From Thermoplasmata archaeon (lineage in GTDB: Archaea; Thermoplasmatota; Thermoplasmata; Thermoplasmatales; Thermoplasmataceae): 58,783 bases of DNA. The first letter of the stretch is position 1. Every line of letters begins with the position of its first letter. Shown here piece by piece: positions 37,391 to 47,097 of this stretch. The translations under genes and the position numbers were made by a program. The notes under the pieces are model-generated. The model saw only the letters and a list, made by a program, of their open reading frames with translations, had not been told where the DNA came from and ran no database searches. The DNA lies in contig JAJYRA010000016.1 in the NCBI GenBank assembly GCA_021794355.1, positions 1-58,783 of the forward strand. The letters run 5' to 3'.

Positions 37391-37825
37391 CTGTAGGCCC
37401 TTCAAATCTACCACACCAGGTCATCATCTTTCCTCCTCTGTCAAATTTTTTTGAAGCATCGTTTACCATGCCAGGATCTGCAATTGTTTTCTTGAGTACC
37501 TCTACCTTTTTCTCTTATGGATTCTTCCTTGTTTTTTCTTCAAGAACTGATCTTGCAGCCGTCAGGAATTGATCCTTCTATTTCTGGTGTGTTGATGAAG
37601 ATATCGGATTTCTTGGCATCGCATTTCCACTGGGAAAAAGAGAAGAAGATTGCAAAAATGAACTGCAATTATCTATTTTATATTTTCCCATATTTCTGGC
37701 ACTAAATCACAGATGAAATTGTAGTGGGACCTAACTCACAGATCGCTGCAGTTCAGAAGACAGTTAATGCATACTTCAACAAAGAATGTCTCAAGGCTAC
37801 AATCTATTTCCATAATGGAAAGGAA
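37391..37825. other. Intergenic, possible gene remains
   Basis: About 430 bp. A plus-strand stretch near 37723-37840 reads as protein-like codons (QIAAVQKTVNAYF, KATIYFHNGKE) without a start or a recognised family; it may be a remnant of a lost gene. Otherwise nothing is seen. Confidence 0.3.
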
Positions 37826-37844
37826 CAAAAAAAACAAAAAAAAT
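37826..37844 (-). terminator. T-rich terminator of the secreted sedolisin
   Basis: On the minus strand two runs of eight T separated by a G lie about 20 bp after the stop of the sedolisin gene, the usual form of an archaeal oligo-T terminator. Confidence 0.6.
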
Positions 37845-37862
37845 TAATTAGTTAAAAATTGT

Positions 37863-40697
37863 TTAAAAAAGGGTTGGGAGGTTGTTATTGGCTATGGTGT
37901 TGGCCATGGTATTATCCCATAATGTTTGTCCCAATGTTGCAGAAGTTGAGTGTGTGTTATAGCCTATGGAAAATACGTCAGGATATGTGTTGTCGTGTAC
38001 CAGTGTAGATCCACTGTACCAATAGTCCTGAAGCGCTCCAGTGTCAACTGATGGTGATTGAGTGTATCCCCATTCCGTGCTACCTGATACCAGGTTGAGA
38101 GTGAGGAAATATCTAGTTCCCGATGTTAGCTGAACATGGTTGAAGAATGCCTGTACCCAACCGGTTGATGAGCCGACACTCACGTCTGTTGTTCCAACTA
38201 CCTGTGTTCCACCCAGTGTTGTTCCGATGGCGAATGAGATTACCCCAGATCCCCCTCCAAGATACATAACAACATTATTCACGGTAACGGTGTTTGAAAC
38301 CGTGAATTTCTCAGCTTCAGGAAGAGTGTATAGGTAAATGTTTGATGCTGAAGCATTTACAATTACATATGTTCCCACTGGATAGCTTGATGACGCACTG
38401 AATCCTATGCTTACTCCCTGTGCTGATCCACTCACCGTTACTGATCCGCTTGATGGTGAGGAGGTGTAACCTGAAACTGCACCTATCGTATATGAGTAGG
38501 TTCCGTCAACCACACTGAATGATACTGTGGAAGATGTGGATGTTGATGTCTTTCCGTTGAATGTCACTGACCATGAGGTACCTGATGGCAATCCTGATTC
38601 GGTGAATTTTACTGGATACTTATCCTGTGTAAATCCTATGCTTACTCCCTGTGCTGATCCACTCACCGTTACTGATCCGCTTGATGGTGAGGACGTGTAA
38701 CCTGAAACTGCACCTATCGTATATGAGTAAGTTCCATTAACTGCACTGAATGATACTGTGGAAGATGTGGATGTTGATGTCTTTCCGTTGAATGTCACTG
38801 ACCATGAGGTACCTGATGGCAATCCTGATTCGGTGAATGTTACCGTATAGCTTGTGGGTGCTGGTGTTGATGATGTAATATCATTGACAAAATTGTTAGC
38901 GTTTATTGACCCCCATCCTACTGCCAAGCTGTATCCATTGTTTGCACTGAAAAGCGCATTTGAACCATTGGATACAAAGTAGAATGGCTTCGATGTGCTG
39001 TATGATCCGTTGTATTCAGCCTGGGCTAGTTTGTATATGAGGGGGTTGGCAAAACCCAATTTGTGGCCCACTGAGTAATCCATTGTTGCAAAGAGACCAG
39101 CCGTAAGGGGTGAGGCAATGCTTGTTCCCCAGAGTTCCTGGTATCCTGTGCTTCCACTGTAAGATATCCATATTTCCATGTTTGCACCATCAGCGGAAAC
39201 GTCCGGAACTCCTCTTCCAGAGCTTACTCCCGTTGTAGCTGATGCCCCAGTTATTACTGAGTTTGCGTCAGAACTTGCCTTTTGCCATGATGGTTCTGCA
39301 TAAATTGTACTAACTCCTCCCTGTGAGCCGTCACCGGCATTAGGTGTGTTGTACCATACGGATTCTGTTGAAATTCCCGTGGTTCCACTTCCATCGGTAG
39401 ATGCTGTTCCCGAAACAGTTGTTGTCAAACCACCCACTGCTGTAGCACCGTATGTGTTATATGATGCAGTTGCAGGGAAACTTGGTGCTGCTCCTCCAGA
39501 ACCGGAATTTCCGTCATCTCCAGATGATGCAAAAACTGAAATTCCCATTGCTGCAGCCTGCTGCAGATCGGAAGTCCATGTCGCATCTGTCATATCAGTT
39601 CCACCCCAGGAGTTGGAAATTGCAACAGTATGCTTAAGTTGAGGATATGATGAGCTTGGACTCAATATGAATGAAAATGCCTGATCCAGATAGGTTTGTG
39701 TAGCTTTCGGACCGTAAACTTCAACAACATTTGCTCCTGGTGCTGCTGATCCAGCCATTTCCAGATCTAAAGTACTTTCGAAATCAGCCTGAGTTTTATC
39801 GTTTGCTGCTGAGGGTCCCGGTGCCGGTGCTCCACCCAGTGGTGCTCCGTATACGGATGAATGTGGTTCTCCAGAAGGCAGTGTCTTATTAAAATAGGAG
39901 TATATATTCGATGGAACGAATGGTGCAACAGATGCTCCTGCACTGTTTGTTCCGGACCATAGAATTGTCGCAATGGTTTCGTTGGTTGGATATCCATATT
40001 TAGTGTATAACTGCTTGAGGTGGTAAGCAGCTTGCATATCTGACCCATAAAGCAATTGTGAACCTGAAGATGTGGTGAAATAAGGTGACGTGTTGAAAAG
40101 GTTCAATGTTGCAACGTGCTCATTATTCATTCCAGCAATATTTATTACCTGTGGCGCGAACTGTGCTGGCAAAATAGCTGATGCTGTTGGGGCGGTGAAT
40201 TCGTAATTACCCTTTTGAAATAACTGTATGCCCGCGTGGAAGACCTGGTTGAAATGATTTACACTACCTCCCAACACTATTGAGGTTCTGTCACTATATG
40301 TTTTTACTGAGAACCCAAGGGATGTGTAATAAAGAACCATGCTGTTATAAAGAGATGCTGAAGGAGAAAACTGATCAGTGAATTCCTGTGAAGTCAGATA
40401 TTTATGATACAACGGTGAATTTACGTTATTCAGGTTAGAAAGTAAATTATTTAATTTCTCCTGATTTCTAAATTTCAATGTTATCATTACTGATAATTTC
40501 TTATTGTTTACATTTCCAATTCTGGTTATGCCATTCATGTGATTAAGTACGTGTGTAGTGCCTGCAGAAAGGGATACCATGACTGTTGATTGCGCCTGTG
40601 AAGATGGTACATTCTGCGCGTTGCTGTTTCCTGATAGCGTGACAAACGCTCCCAGGACCATGATAAACATTACCAATATAGCCAATTTTTTATTCAT
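37863..40697 (-). CDS. Secreted sedolisin (S53) acid protease
   Basis: 944 residues. A signal peptide (1-28, ending SNAQ) is followed by an activation propeptide (about 45-215, YHKYLTSQEF) and the S53 catalytic domain with E307 and D311 (FESTLDLE), oxyanion D394 (SSGDDGN) and S526 (GTSIASP). The calcium-site region near 590-605 is reduced compared with the other sedolisin (no clear DxxxGGN). Two almost identical 77-residue beta-sandwich modules (ESGLPSGTSW) follow, then a 170-residue beta-rich domain. No membrane helix at the C-terminus, so it should be released. Endopeptidase for external protein at low pH; probably the main secreted partner of the anchored enzyme at 7639. Confidence 0.92.
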   Translation of the reverse strand: MNKKLAILVMFIMVLGAFVTLSGNSNAQNVPSSQAQSTVMVSLSAGTTHVLNHMNGITRIGNVNNKKLSVMITLKFRNQEKLNNLLSNLNNVNSPLYHKYLTSQEFTDQFSPSASLYNSMVLYYTSLGFSVKTYSDRTSIVLGGSVNHFNQVFHAGIQLFQKGNYEFTAPTASAILPAQFAPQVINIAGMNNEHVATLNLFNTSPYFTTSSGSQLLYGSDMQAAYHLKQLYTKYGYPTNETIATILWSGTNSAGASVAPFVPSNIYSYFNKTLPSGEPHSSVYGAPLGGAPAPGPSAANDKTQADFESTLDLEMAGSAAPGANVVEVYGPKATQTYLDQAFSFILSPSSSYPQLKHTVAISNSWGGTDMTDATWTSDLQQAAAMGISVFASSGDDGNSGSGGAAPSFPATASYNTYGATAVGGLTTTVSGTASTDGSGTTGISTESVWYNTPNAGDGSQGGVSTIYAEPSWQKASSDANSVITGASATTGVSSGRGVPDVSADGANMEIWISYSGSTGYQELWGTSIASPLTAGLFATMDYSVGHKLGFANPLIYKLAQAEYNGSYSTSKPFYFVSNGSNALFSANNGYSLAVGWGSINANNFVNDITSSTPAPTSYTVTFTESGLPSGTSWSVTFNGKTSTSTSSTVSFSAVNGTYSYTIGAVSGYTSSPSSGSVTVSGSAQGVSIGFTQDKYPVKFTESGLPSGTSWSVTFNGKTSTSTSSTVSFSVVDGTYSYTIGAVSGYTSSPSSGSVTVSGSAQGVSIGFSASSSYPVGTYVIVNASASNIYLYTLPEAEKFTVSNTVTVNNVVMYLGGGSGVISFAIGTTLGGTQVVGTTDVSVGSSTGWVQAFFNHVQLTSGTRYFLTLNLVSGSTEWGYTQSPSVDTGALQDYWYSGSTLVHDNTYPDVFSIGYNTHSTSATLGQTLWDNTMANTIANNNLPTLF
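38401..38850. repeat. Tandem 231-bp duplication inside the sedolisin gene
   Basis: Two near-identical units with a period of 231 bp (77 codons); for example AATCCTATGCTTACTCCC starts at 38401 and again at 38632. Differences are few and scattered, so the duplication is recent or kept alike by gene conversion. Each unit encodes one GLPSGTSW beta-sandwich module. Confidence 0.9.
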
Positions 40698-40992
40698 AGT
40701 AAAAGCAATAACACACCATCACTATATAAAATTTTCATGCACTTAAATCATATGCGTCTGGTTGTAATTTGCTTGAATCACCCGACTTTCATGAGAGTTG
40801 AGTTTACTGATCTTGGAAGGCAATTAGCGTTTCGATAGGTATTCACTGCAATGACACCGTATCATGAAGACAAGCTGGTATTAAACCTGCAATTATATAG
40901 TCTTCCATATTCCTGAATTGCTGAGCTTTCACAGGATAAAATTAAGTGTAAATTACTTGAAATAAAACAAAATTTATTGTGCGTTTTAAAAA

Positions 40993-41880
40993 TTATTTGA
41001 GAGAAGAAACCAGTTTAGGGACTACCTGAAACAGATCTCCCACAATACCGTAGTCACACTCCTGAAATATGGGAGCTTCCTTATCCTTGTTTACGGCAAT
41101 TACAATCTTTGATCCCCTCATTCCAGCTATGTGCTGGATCTGGCCAGATATGCCCAATGCAATATAGACCTTGGGTTTCACTTTCTTTCCAGAGAGCCCG
41201 ACCTGCCTCTCTTCACTCAACCACTTATAATCAAGACATACCGGTCTTGAACCGGAAAGTTCTCCATGTACTGCTTCCACCAGCGGTTTTACCTGATCCA
41301 GAGCTTCCTTCTTTCCTATTCCCCTTCCAACAGAAATCAATATGGATGCAGATTCTATATCCGTTCCGGATCTGTCTTTTTCAACCTCTTCCTCAAGAGA
41401 AATTTTTGATTCTTCCAATTCCACAAAGTTTAAAGGACTTGAACTGTCGACTTTTTTCGCTTCAAAAGCCCCTGGCTGGGTGGTTATTACCTTTGCCCTG
41501 CTTTCCTCCTCAAGAATGGTCTTACCGCCATAGAAAAATCTCTTTGTCCTGATGATTTCATTTTCAAGAGTGAAGTCAAAGACTTCTGTTATTACCAGTG
41601 ATTTCAAGGTTGCTGCAATCATCCCGGCTATATCCCTTCCCAGGGGGGAACTTGAAATAAATATTTTATCATATGATTCAGGGTTCATTGCCTGAATAGC
41701 CTTTAAGGAATTGTCGCCCATTGCACGACCCTTTAAAACAGTGACAGTTTTCGAACCGTAGTTGATACATTTGGATTCTTCCCCACCTAGGGTTATTGAA
41801 TCCACTTCTCCAGACTCTCTCAGCTTGGTAACCAGCCCTGTTGCTCCATTTCCATCTTCAGAAAAAACGAGGAATTTCAT
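40993..41880 (-). CDS. etfA: Electron transfer flavoprotein alpha subunit
   Basis: 295 residues. The C-terminal FAD domain is clear (SVGRGIGKKE, LDYKWLSEERQVGLSG, YIALGISGQIQH, VIAVNKDKEAPIF). Pairs with EtfB, whose gene it overlaps by 4 bp (ATGA), to carry electrons from acyl-CoA dehydrogenases. The divergent thiolase and dehydrogenase genes point to fatty-acid oxidation. Final acceptor is probably the EtfD-like membrane protein at 23700-25685. Confidence 0.95.
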   Translation of the reverse strand: MKFLVFSEDGNGATGLVTKLRESGEVDSITLGGEESKCINYGSKTVTVLKGRAMGDNSLKAIQAMNPESYDKIFISSSPLGRDIAGMIAATLKSLVITEVFDFTLENEIIRTKRFFYGGKTILEEESRAKVITTQPGAFEAKKVDSSSPLNFVELEESKISLEEEVEKDRSGTDIESASILISVGRGIGKKEALDQVKPLVEAVHGELSGSRPVCLDYKWLSEERQVGLSGKKVKPKVYIALGISGQIQHIAGMRGSKIVIAVNKDKEAPIFQECDYGIVGDLFQVVPKLVSSLK

Positions 41881-42626
41881 TTCATTTCACCCCTTATAAT
41901 CTTGGATATTTCAGCTATCCCCTTATCCATATCCTCATATATCTCCCTCTTTCTATCACTCTTTGGTGCCAGATTACTCAGAACCTTGGGCATTTCAAAG
42001 TCACCCTTTTCTGCCTGCCCAGTGTTGATTGGCTTTCTTCCGGCCGCCATAATCTGCAGCACCGGCGGCAATCTTGGCTGGTTGATTTCCTGTGTAACTG
42101 AAACTATGCATGGTTTTTGGGCAGAGACTATTTCATCCTTTTCGTCCAGTACCCTCTTTATCTTTATTTTTTCCCCTTCCAGAGACACGCTTACTGCGTT
42201 TCCAAGTAGAGGCATGGATAATGCTGCAGAAAGTAGCCCGGGCAACAATCCTGTGTACGAATCTGCAGATTGATTTCCCATAATCACGCAATCGACAGAA
42301 CCCAATTCCCTTATCTTCCTTCCTAAGACTGATGCAGTGTAAGTAGGATTATTTCCAGAATATCCCGTAATTATAAAGCCCTCATCTACCCCCATGGCAA
42401 AGGCTTCCTTCATTGCAGCGTTGGATTTGTCTGTTCCAAAGATAATGCCTGTAACCTTTCCGCCATTTTTCTCCTTTAACTGTACGGCTGCTTCAATGGA
42501 ATTCTTACTGAGGTTTTCAATTCTCATGGGTATATTCTGGGTAAGTGGTTCCCCACTCTTTGGATCTGTCTTCATCTGATCTATATCTATTATCTGCTTG
42601 ATCAATACAACAATATTCATGGGCAT
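41877..42626 (-). CDS. etfB: Electron transfer flavoprotein beta subunit
   Basis: 249 residues from ATG 42626 with AGGAGTGAT seven nt upstream. N-terminus NIVVLIKQIID, the MGVDEGFI segment and VIMGNQSADSYTG are EtfB signatures; the last is the AMP/FAD-binding loop. First gene of the etfBA operon, divergent from the thiolase gene. Confidence 0.95.
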   Translation of the reverse strand: MPMNIVVLIKQIIDIDQMKTDPKSGEPLTQNIPMRIENLSKNSIEAAVQLKEKNGGKVTGIIFGTDKSNAAMKEAFAMGVDEGFIITGYSGNNPTYTASVLGRKIRELGSVDCVIMGNQSADSYTGLLPGLLSAALSMPLLGNAVSVSLEGEKIKIKRVLDEKDEIVSAQKPCIVSVTQEINQPRLPPVLQIMAAGRKPINTGQAEKGDFEMPKVLSNLAPKSDRKREIYEDMDKGIAEISKIIRGEMK

Positions 42627-42730
42627 TTTTTATCACTCCTGATCCCTATTGCATTAAGGGTAATTATTCCTTTTCGGCCTTAATTAATTGGTCATTTTTT
42701 GATCATTTAAGAATGTGTCGATTTCGTAGG

Positions 42731-42751
42731 TCGATATCGAAAATATATTTA
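42731..42751 (+). promoter_or_regulatory. Thiolase promoter with adjacent palindrome
   Basis: AAATATATTT at 42741-42750 is a TATA box 35 nt before ATG 42781. The perfect 10-bp palindrome TCGATATCGA (42731-42740) directly precedes it, where the BRE element would lie, and could be an operator for the thiolase/dehydrogenase operon or the divergent etfBA. Confidence 0.45.
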
Positions 42752-42780
42752 TGTAGAAAATCAATATGGATTAAGGTGAA

Positions 42781-43974
42781 ATGTTGAATAACGACAGTGT
42801 TCATATAATAGATTTTAGAAGAAGCGCCTTTTCAAGATCCAGGCCACAGGATCCGGAGCGGGATATGCTGAATTCCATGAGAATGGATGAGGTTCTTGGT
42901 TTACTGATTAAGGATTCTGTATCTAAGAAAGGGATAGATACAAAGGATATAGACGACGTGATTACAGGATGTGCCATTCAGGCCGATGAAAATTGGACGT
43001 ACGGTGGGAGACATCCCGTCTTCATGGCTGGAATGCCGTTCAATGTACCCAGTATGTCTCTGGATAGAGCGTGTTCCTCTTCATTGAATGCCATTTCCAT
43101 AGGTGCAATGGAGATAATGACGGGAAATTCCAACATAGTTATGGCCGGTGGAATGGAACACATGACACACGTACCACTGAGTAATAACCCCCATATCAAA
43201 CCTAACATGAAGCTCATGGTAAGACCGGAATACATGAAGTACCAGATGAACGTGTCCTACAATATGCTTGCAACGGCAGAGAAACTTGCTCAATTGAGGG
43301 GAATAGGAAGGGATGAAATGGACCAGTTTTCATATGAAAGTCACAAGAGAGCAGTAAAGGGACAGGAAGATGGATTTTTCAAGGGTGAAATTCTTCCAGT
43401 GGAAGTGGAAAATGGTGGGAAGACCGTTCTTTTTGACCGGGATCAGGCCGTAAGGAAGGATGCCACCCTGGAAGATATGAAAAAACTCAAGCCCATACTG
43501 AAAGAAGATGGCGTCATAACAGCCGGAAATTCCTCACCCCTAAATGCAGGTGCATCTCTGGTGGCACTTGCCAGCGGACAGAAAGTGAAGGAATACGGAT
43601 TCAAGCCCATGGCCAGAATATTGAGTGTCGGATGGGCAGGGGTTGATCCAAGCATTATGGGTGAAGGACCGGTTCCTGCGACCCAGAAAGCTCTGGAAAG
43701 AGCTGGTCTAAAAGCTGATGATATTGATCTCTGGGAAATAAATGAAGCCTTTGCCGTTGTGGTGCTCAATGCCATGAAAGCCTTTGAAATCCCGCGGGAT
43801 AAGGTTAACATTTACGGTGGAGGTATCTCCATTGGACATCCCCTGGGCGCTACGGGGGCAAGAATTGCCGGTACCCTTGCAAGGGAACTTAAGGAAAAAG
43901 GAAAGAAATATGGAGTGGCAACACTCTGTGTTGGCGGAGGACAGGGATATTCAGTGGTATTGGAGGCGGAATAA
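42781..43974 (+). CDS. Acetyl-CoA C-acyltransferase (thiolase)
   Basis: 397 residues from ATG 42781 with AAGGTG just upstream. Nucleophile C98 in DRACSSSLNAI, the histidine in GISIGHPLGATG and the second cysteine in LCVGGGQG are all present. This is the degradative/biosynthetic thiolase II type with all catalytic residues, rather than the archaeal SCP-x form. First gene of an operon with two acyl-CoA dehydrogenases, so it most likely performs the last step of beta-oxidation. Confidence 0.95.
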   Translation: MLNNDSVHIIDFRRSAFSRSRPQDPERDMLNSMRMDEVLGLLIKDSVSKKGIDTKDIDDVITGCAIQADENWTYGGRHPVFMAGMPFNVPSMSLDRACSSSLNAISIGAMEIMTGNSNIVMAGGMEHMTHVPLSNNPHIKPNMKLMVRPEYMKYQMNVSYNMLATAEKLAQLRGIGRDEMDQFSYESHKRAVKGQEDGFFKGEILPVEVENGGKTVLFDRDQAVRKDATLEDMKKLKPILKEDGVITAGNSSPLNAGASLVALASGQKVKEYGFKPMARILSVGWAGVDPSIMGEGPVPATQKALERAGLKADDIDLWEINEAFAVVVLNAMKAFEIPRDKVNIYGGGISIGHPLGATGARIAGTLARELKEKGKKYGVATLCVGGGQGYSVVLEAE

Positions 43975-45099
43975 ATGGATTTTGATCTCAGTGAAGAGTT
44001 GAAACAATATGGGAAAAAAGTCAGGGAATTTTCCTTGAAGGAATTCAGTAATAAAGTTGCTTCCATCTATGATATTCAGGAACAATATCCAGATGAATTG
44101 AGAATAAAGGCCCTGAAGGAAGGAATAATAGATTTCTCCAACCCATGGAAAACCATGATAGGCATAGAAGAGATGTGCAGGGTCGACCCTGGTCTTGGCA
44201 TATCAGTTACCGTACCCTTTTTTGGGGCCGAGGTGTTGATGCTCCACGGAAGCGATCACCTGAAGGAAAAATACCTTGGAAAGGTTGCAGCCGGAGAAAA
44301 AATTATGGGTCTTGGTGTAACCGAGCCTGGAGGGGGGAGCGATGTTGCGGGATTGAAAACTGTAGCAAGAAAAGAGGGAAATAAATATGTGGTCAACGGG
44401 TCCAAGATGTTCATAACAAATGGAACCATTGCGGATTTCTTCGTTATGCTTGTAAGAACAGCACATCCAGATGACCCTGCAAAGAGACACAGAGGACTGA
44501 GTGTTCTGGTGGTGGAGAGAAATTTCAAGGGCTTTGATTCTAACAAACTCACCGGGAAGCTTGGGGTACGGGCAACAAATACCGCTGAACTCATACTGAA
44601 TAATGTGGAAGTACCGGCTGAGAACCTTGTGGGAGATGAAGGAAAAGGCTTCTATTATATCATGGAGTTTTTCAACATATCCAGAATATTCGTGGCCGCC
44701 CAGTCAATCGGTATTGCACAGGGAGTGCTTGACAGAACAACTGATTTTCTTAAGAACCTTGAGAAGAATGGTGATTATGTGGGTGAAGAAAGAAAATTCA
44801 AGCTTGCAGAGATGGCTACCAGAGTTGAGGCTTCCCGTCTTTTAATGTATAAGGCAGCAAGCTTTTTGTTTAATTATAACCCCAACCCAACCCTAACAAG
44901 TATGGCGAAGGGTTACGCCTCTGAAACTGCATCATTTGCTGCAGAAACGGCCATGGAAATCACCGGGCAAACGGGGCTGAACAGTGAGATTGAGAGATTT
45001 TTCAGGGACTCAAAGATAATGGAAATATGGGAAGGTACGAGTGAGGTGGAGAAGATAGTCATTTCAAGAATGATACTGAAGGGTGATAAGAATGAATGA
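43975..45099 (+). CDS. Acyl-CoA dehydrogenase
   Basis: 374 residues; ATG directly follows the thiolase stop with no gap. FAD-binding motifs GLGVTEPGGGSDV and FITNG, and the catalytic base E353 in MEIWEGTSEVEK, are intact. Oxidises acyl-CoA to enoyl-CoA and passes electrons to EtfAB. Its end overlaps the start of a second, reduced homologue, suggesting a heteromeric enzyme. Confidence 0.94.
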   Translation: MDFDLSEELKQYGKKVREFSLKEFSNKVASIYDIQEQYPDELRIKALKEGIIDFSNPWKTMIGIEEMCRVDPGLGISVTVPFFGAEVLMLHGSDHLKEKYLGKVAAGEKIMGLGVTEPGGGSDVAGLKTVARKEGNKYVVNGSKMFITNGTIADFFVMLVRTAHPDDPAKRHRGLSVLVVERNFKGFDSNKLTGKLGVRATNTAELILNNVEVPAENLVGDEGKGFYYIMEFFNISRIFVAAQSIGIAQGVLDRTTDFLKNLEKNGDYVGEERKFKLAEMATRVEASRLLMYKAASFLFNYNPNPTLTSMAKGYASETASFAAETAMEITGQTGLNSEIERFFRDSKIMEIWEGTSEVEKIVISRMILKGDKNE

Positions 45100-46099
45100 A
45101 CAGGCAGAACTCATGAGATCAGCGGCAAGGGAATTTGCTGAAAAATATCTCAAAGATGTGGCAACAAAGATTGAAAGGGAGGGGATTGGCAGCGATATAA
45201 AGGAGAAAATTTTACAGCAGGGATTTCTTGGTGCAACTCTGAGCCCGGATATGGGTGGAGCAGGACTCGATCCTCTCAGTCAAAGACTCATGCTTTTTGA
45301 GTTTGCTAAGGTTTCCCCTTCTGTTTCTGCCTATATATTTTTCCATAACGACATTGTCTCGAAGGTTCTTGAAACTAGATCAGATAAAGAAAGTATCAGG
45401 AATCTGCTAGAGGGTAAGGATAATTATGGAATCTACTGGCCTGGTCTGATGGAAGGAGCAAAAACGAATTCCAGTGAAAAGGTCATGGAAAGGGTCATAA
45501 ACTCATCATGCAATAAGACCATTGGGCTATTCTCCGACGGAAAGGTTTACCTTGTGGAAGGAAAGAACGAACCTGTAAAGGACTTCAAGCCACTGGGACT
45601 GAGAGGGATGGGAATATGCAATTTCTTCCCGGAAAAGAGGGTTGAATATGGAAAGAAAGAGGTTCTCGAAGATTTGCTCATAAAATCTTCTGGGGATATA
45701 GCATCCATATTCCTGGGTATAGCTGAAGGGTCTCTTGAAAAGACCATGGAGTATACAAGGGTCCGGAAAACGTTTAATGAACCCCTCAAGAACTATGAAC
45801 CGGTGGCATTCAAAATGGCTGAACTGGAAAGTGAACTGGAAATAATGAAATATTCCCTTTTTTCTGATGAGGCTGATGAGGTAAGATTACTCATGCTCAA
45901 GAACATGTCTGCTTCCTTCTCCAAGAAGGCAACCAAATATGCACTTCAGTTCCATGGAGGATATGGGTATCTTGAGGACTTTGGTGTCGAAAAGTTTTAC
46001 AGGGATTCGGTAGCACTCAGTGCCATTATTTACAGACCTGTTGAAGACAAAAGATTTCTGGCATCAAAAATATATGGAGATAGATCTGGATTCCTCTAA
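45092..46099 (+). CDS. Acyl-CoA dehydrogenase homologue lacking the catalytic base
   Basis: 335 residues from ATG 45092 (GGGTG upstream); it overlaps the preceding gene by 8 bp. N-terminal helices (FLGATLSPDMGGAGLDPLSQ) and C-terminal helical domain (YTRVRKTFNEPLKNYEP, ALQFHGGYGYLEDFGVEKFYRD) are those of the family. The middle beta domain is shortened and has no TEPGGGSD-like loop, and the catalytic EGT motif is replaced by SAIIYRPVEDKR. It is probably a non-catalytic partner of the upstream enzyme, as in mycobacterial FadE pairs. A dedicated role with a different base is the alternative. Confidence 0.88.
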   Translation: MNEQAELMRSAAREFAEKYLKDVATKIEREGIGSDIKEKILQQGFLGATLSPDMGGAGLDPLSQRLMLFEFAKVSPSVSAYIFFHNDIVSKVLETRSDKESIRNLLEGKDNYGIYWPGLMEGAKTNSSEKVMERVINSSCNKTIGLFSDGKVYLVEGKNEPVKDFKPLGLRGMGICNFFPEKRVEYGKKEVLEDLLIKSSGDIASIFLGIAEGSLEKTMEYTRVRKTFNEPLKNYEPVAFKMAELESELEIMKYSLFSDEADEVRLLMLKNMSASFSKKATKYALQFHGGYGYLEDFGVEKFYRDSVALSAIIYRPVEDKRFLASKIYGDRSGFL

Positions 46100-46539
46100 A
46101 TCCTGTCTTCCCTCACATCCTGATCTTTAAAATGTATTTTTAACGATTTCATTTTCAGAGGGATTATTTTTAAAATTTTAAATGACTTCATTTATATTTT
46201 TTATTCGTTAGAATGGTTGAAGGGCTAGTTCTTTCAATGGTTTCGCATCGCTCTTTAGGATGATGTGGAAATACATTGGCCAGAATGGCTATTTTCCATC
46301 AGATTTCACTGAACAGGATGGCATCAAGTACCAAATGGATGGATAATTTAACAAAAATTAGATGTTCAATTTTTTATAGTTTTTTGCTGTGAATAGGATC
46401 ATCTGATACAGAATTATGGAAAGAATCACAGCTGCAAGCATTACCAGAGAGAAGGATGTGTTATGAAAATAAATTCTGCAACCCACCCATTGTAAAGTAA
46501 CCTTCACAATCTTTAATTATACTTCATTAATGTTACTTT
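46100..46539. other. Intergenic, no gene seen
   Basis: 440 bp, AT-rich. No open frame with coding character and no RNA gene recognised. The right end (near 46505-46530) contains TTTAATTATACTT, a possible promoter for the next gene. Confidence 0.35.
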
Positions 46540-47073
46540 ATGTATACGAAGAGAGGGGATAAAGGGGAGACAGATACTGGAACGGGAATGAGAGTTACTA
46601 AAGGTTCAGCCATAATAGACACGGAGGGGGATATCGATGAGGTTAATTCCTTTATTGGCTTTGCTCTGGTCAATACAAAGTGGGATGATATAAGGGAGGA
46701 TCTGGAGCAGATACAGGTTGATCTCTTCACCCTTGGAGAACACATTACAACACAGGGAACCAGAAGGACCATAACTGAGGAAAGGGTAAAGTGGCTTGAG
46801 GATAGGGTCAACTATTACAGAAAGGAATATGGAAAGATCAGGCTTTTTGTCATACCTGGAGGTAGTAAGGAAGCCACCAGTCTCCATATGGCCAGAACGG
46901 TATGCAGAAGACTGGAAAGAGATCTTGTGAAAGCAAAGAGTGAAGTGGAAATTCCATCGGTACTGGAAGCCTATGCGAACAGGCTCTCATCAGTCCTCTT
47001 TTTCCACGGGCTGGTGTCCAACAAAAGGCTGGGAATTGAGGAGAGGATATTCTATCTCAGGGAACTTCCTTAG
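46540..47073 (+). CDS. ATP:cob(I)alamin adenosyltransferase (PduO/MMAB type)
   Basis: 177 residues. N-terminal TKRGDKGETDT loop binds ATP; IDEVNSFIGFA and SLHMARTVCRRLER are the conserved helices around the corrin. The family forms trimers and converts cob(I)alamin to adenosylcobalamin. A Thermoplasma member has a known structure. Together with the cbiA remnant at 27623 it suggests that cobalamin or a precursor is taken up and activated rather than made. Converges on the mak gene. Confidence 0.92.
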   Translation: MYTKRGDKGETDTGTGMRVTKGSAIIDTEGDIDEVNSFIGFALVNTKWDDIREDLEQIQVDLFTLGEHITTQGTRRTITEERVKWLEDRVNYYRKEYGKIRLFVIPGGSKEATSLHMARTVCRRLERDLVKAKSEVEIPSVLEAYANRLSSVLFFHGLVSNKRLGIEERIFYLRELP

Positions 47074-47097
47074 TTTCCACTTTAGAAATCGTAATAT

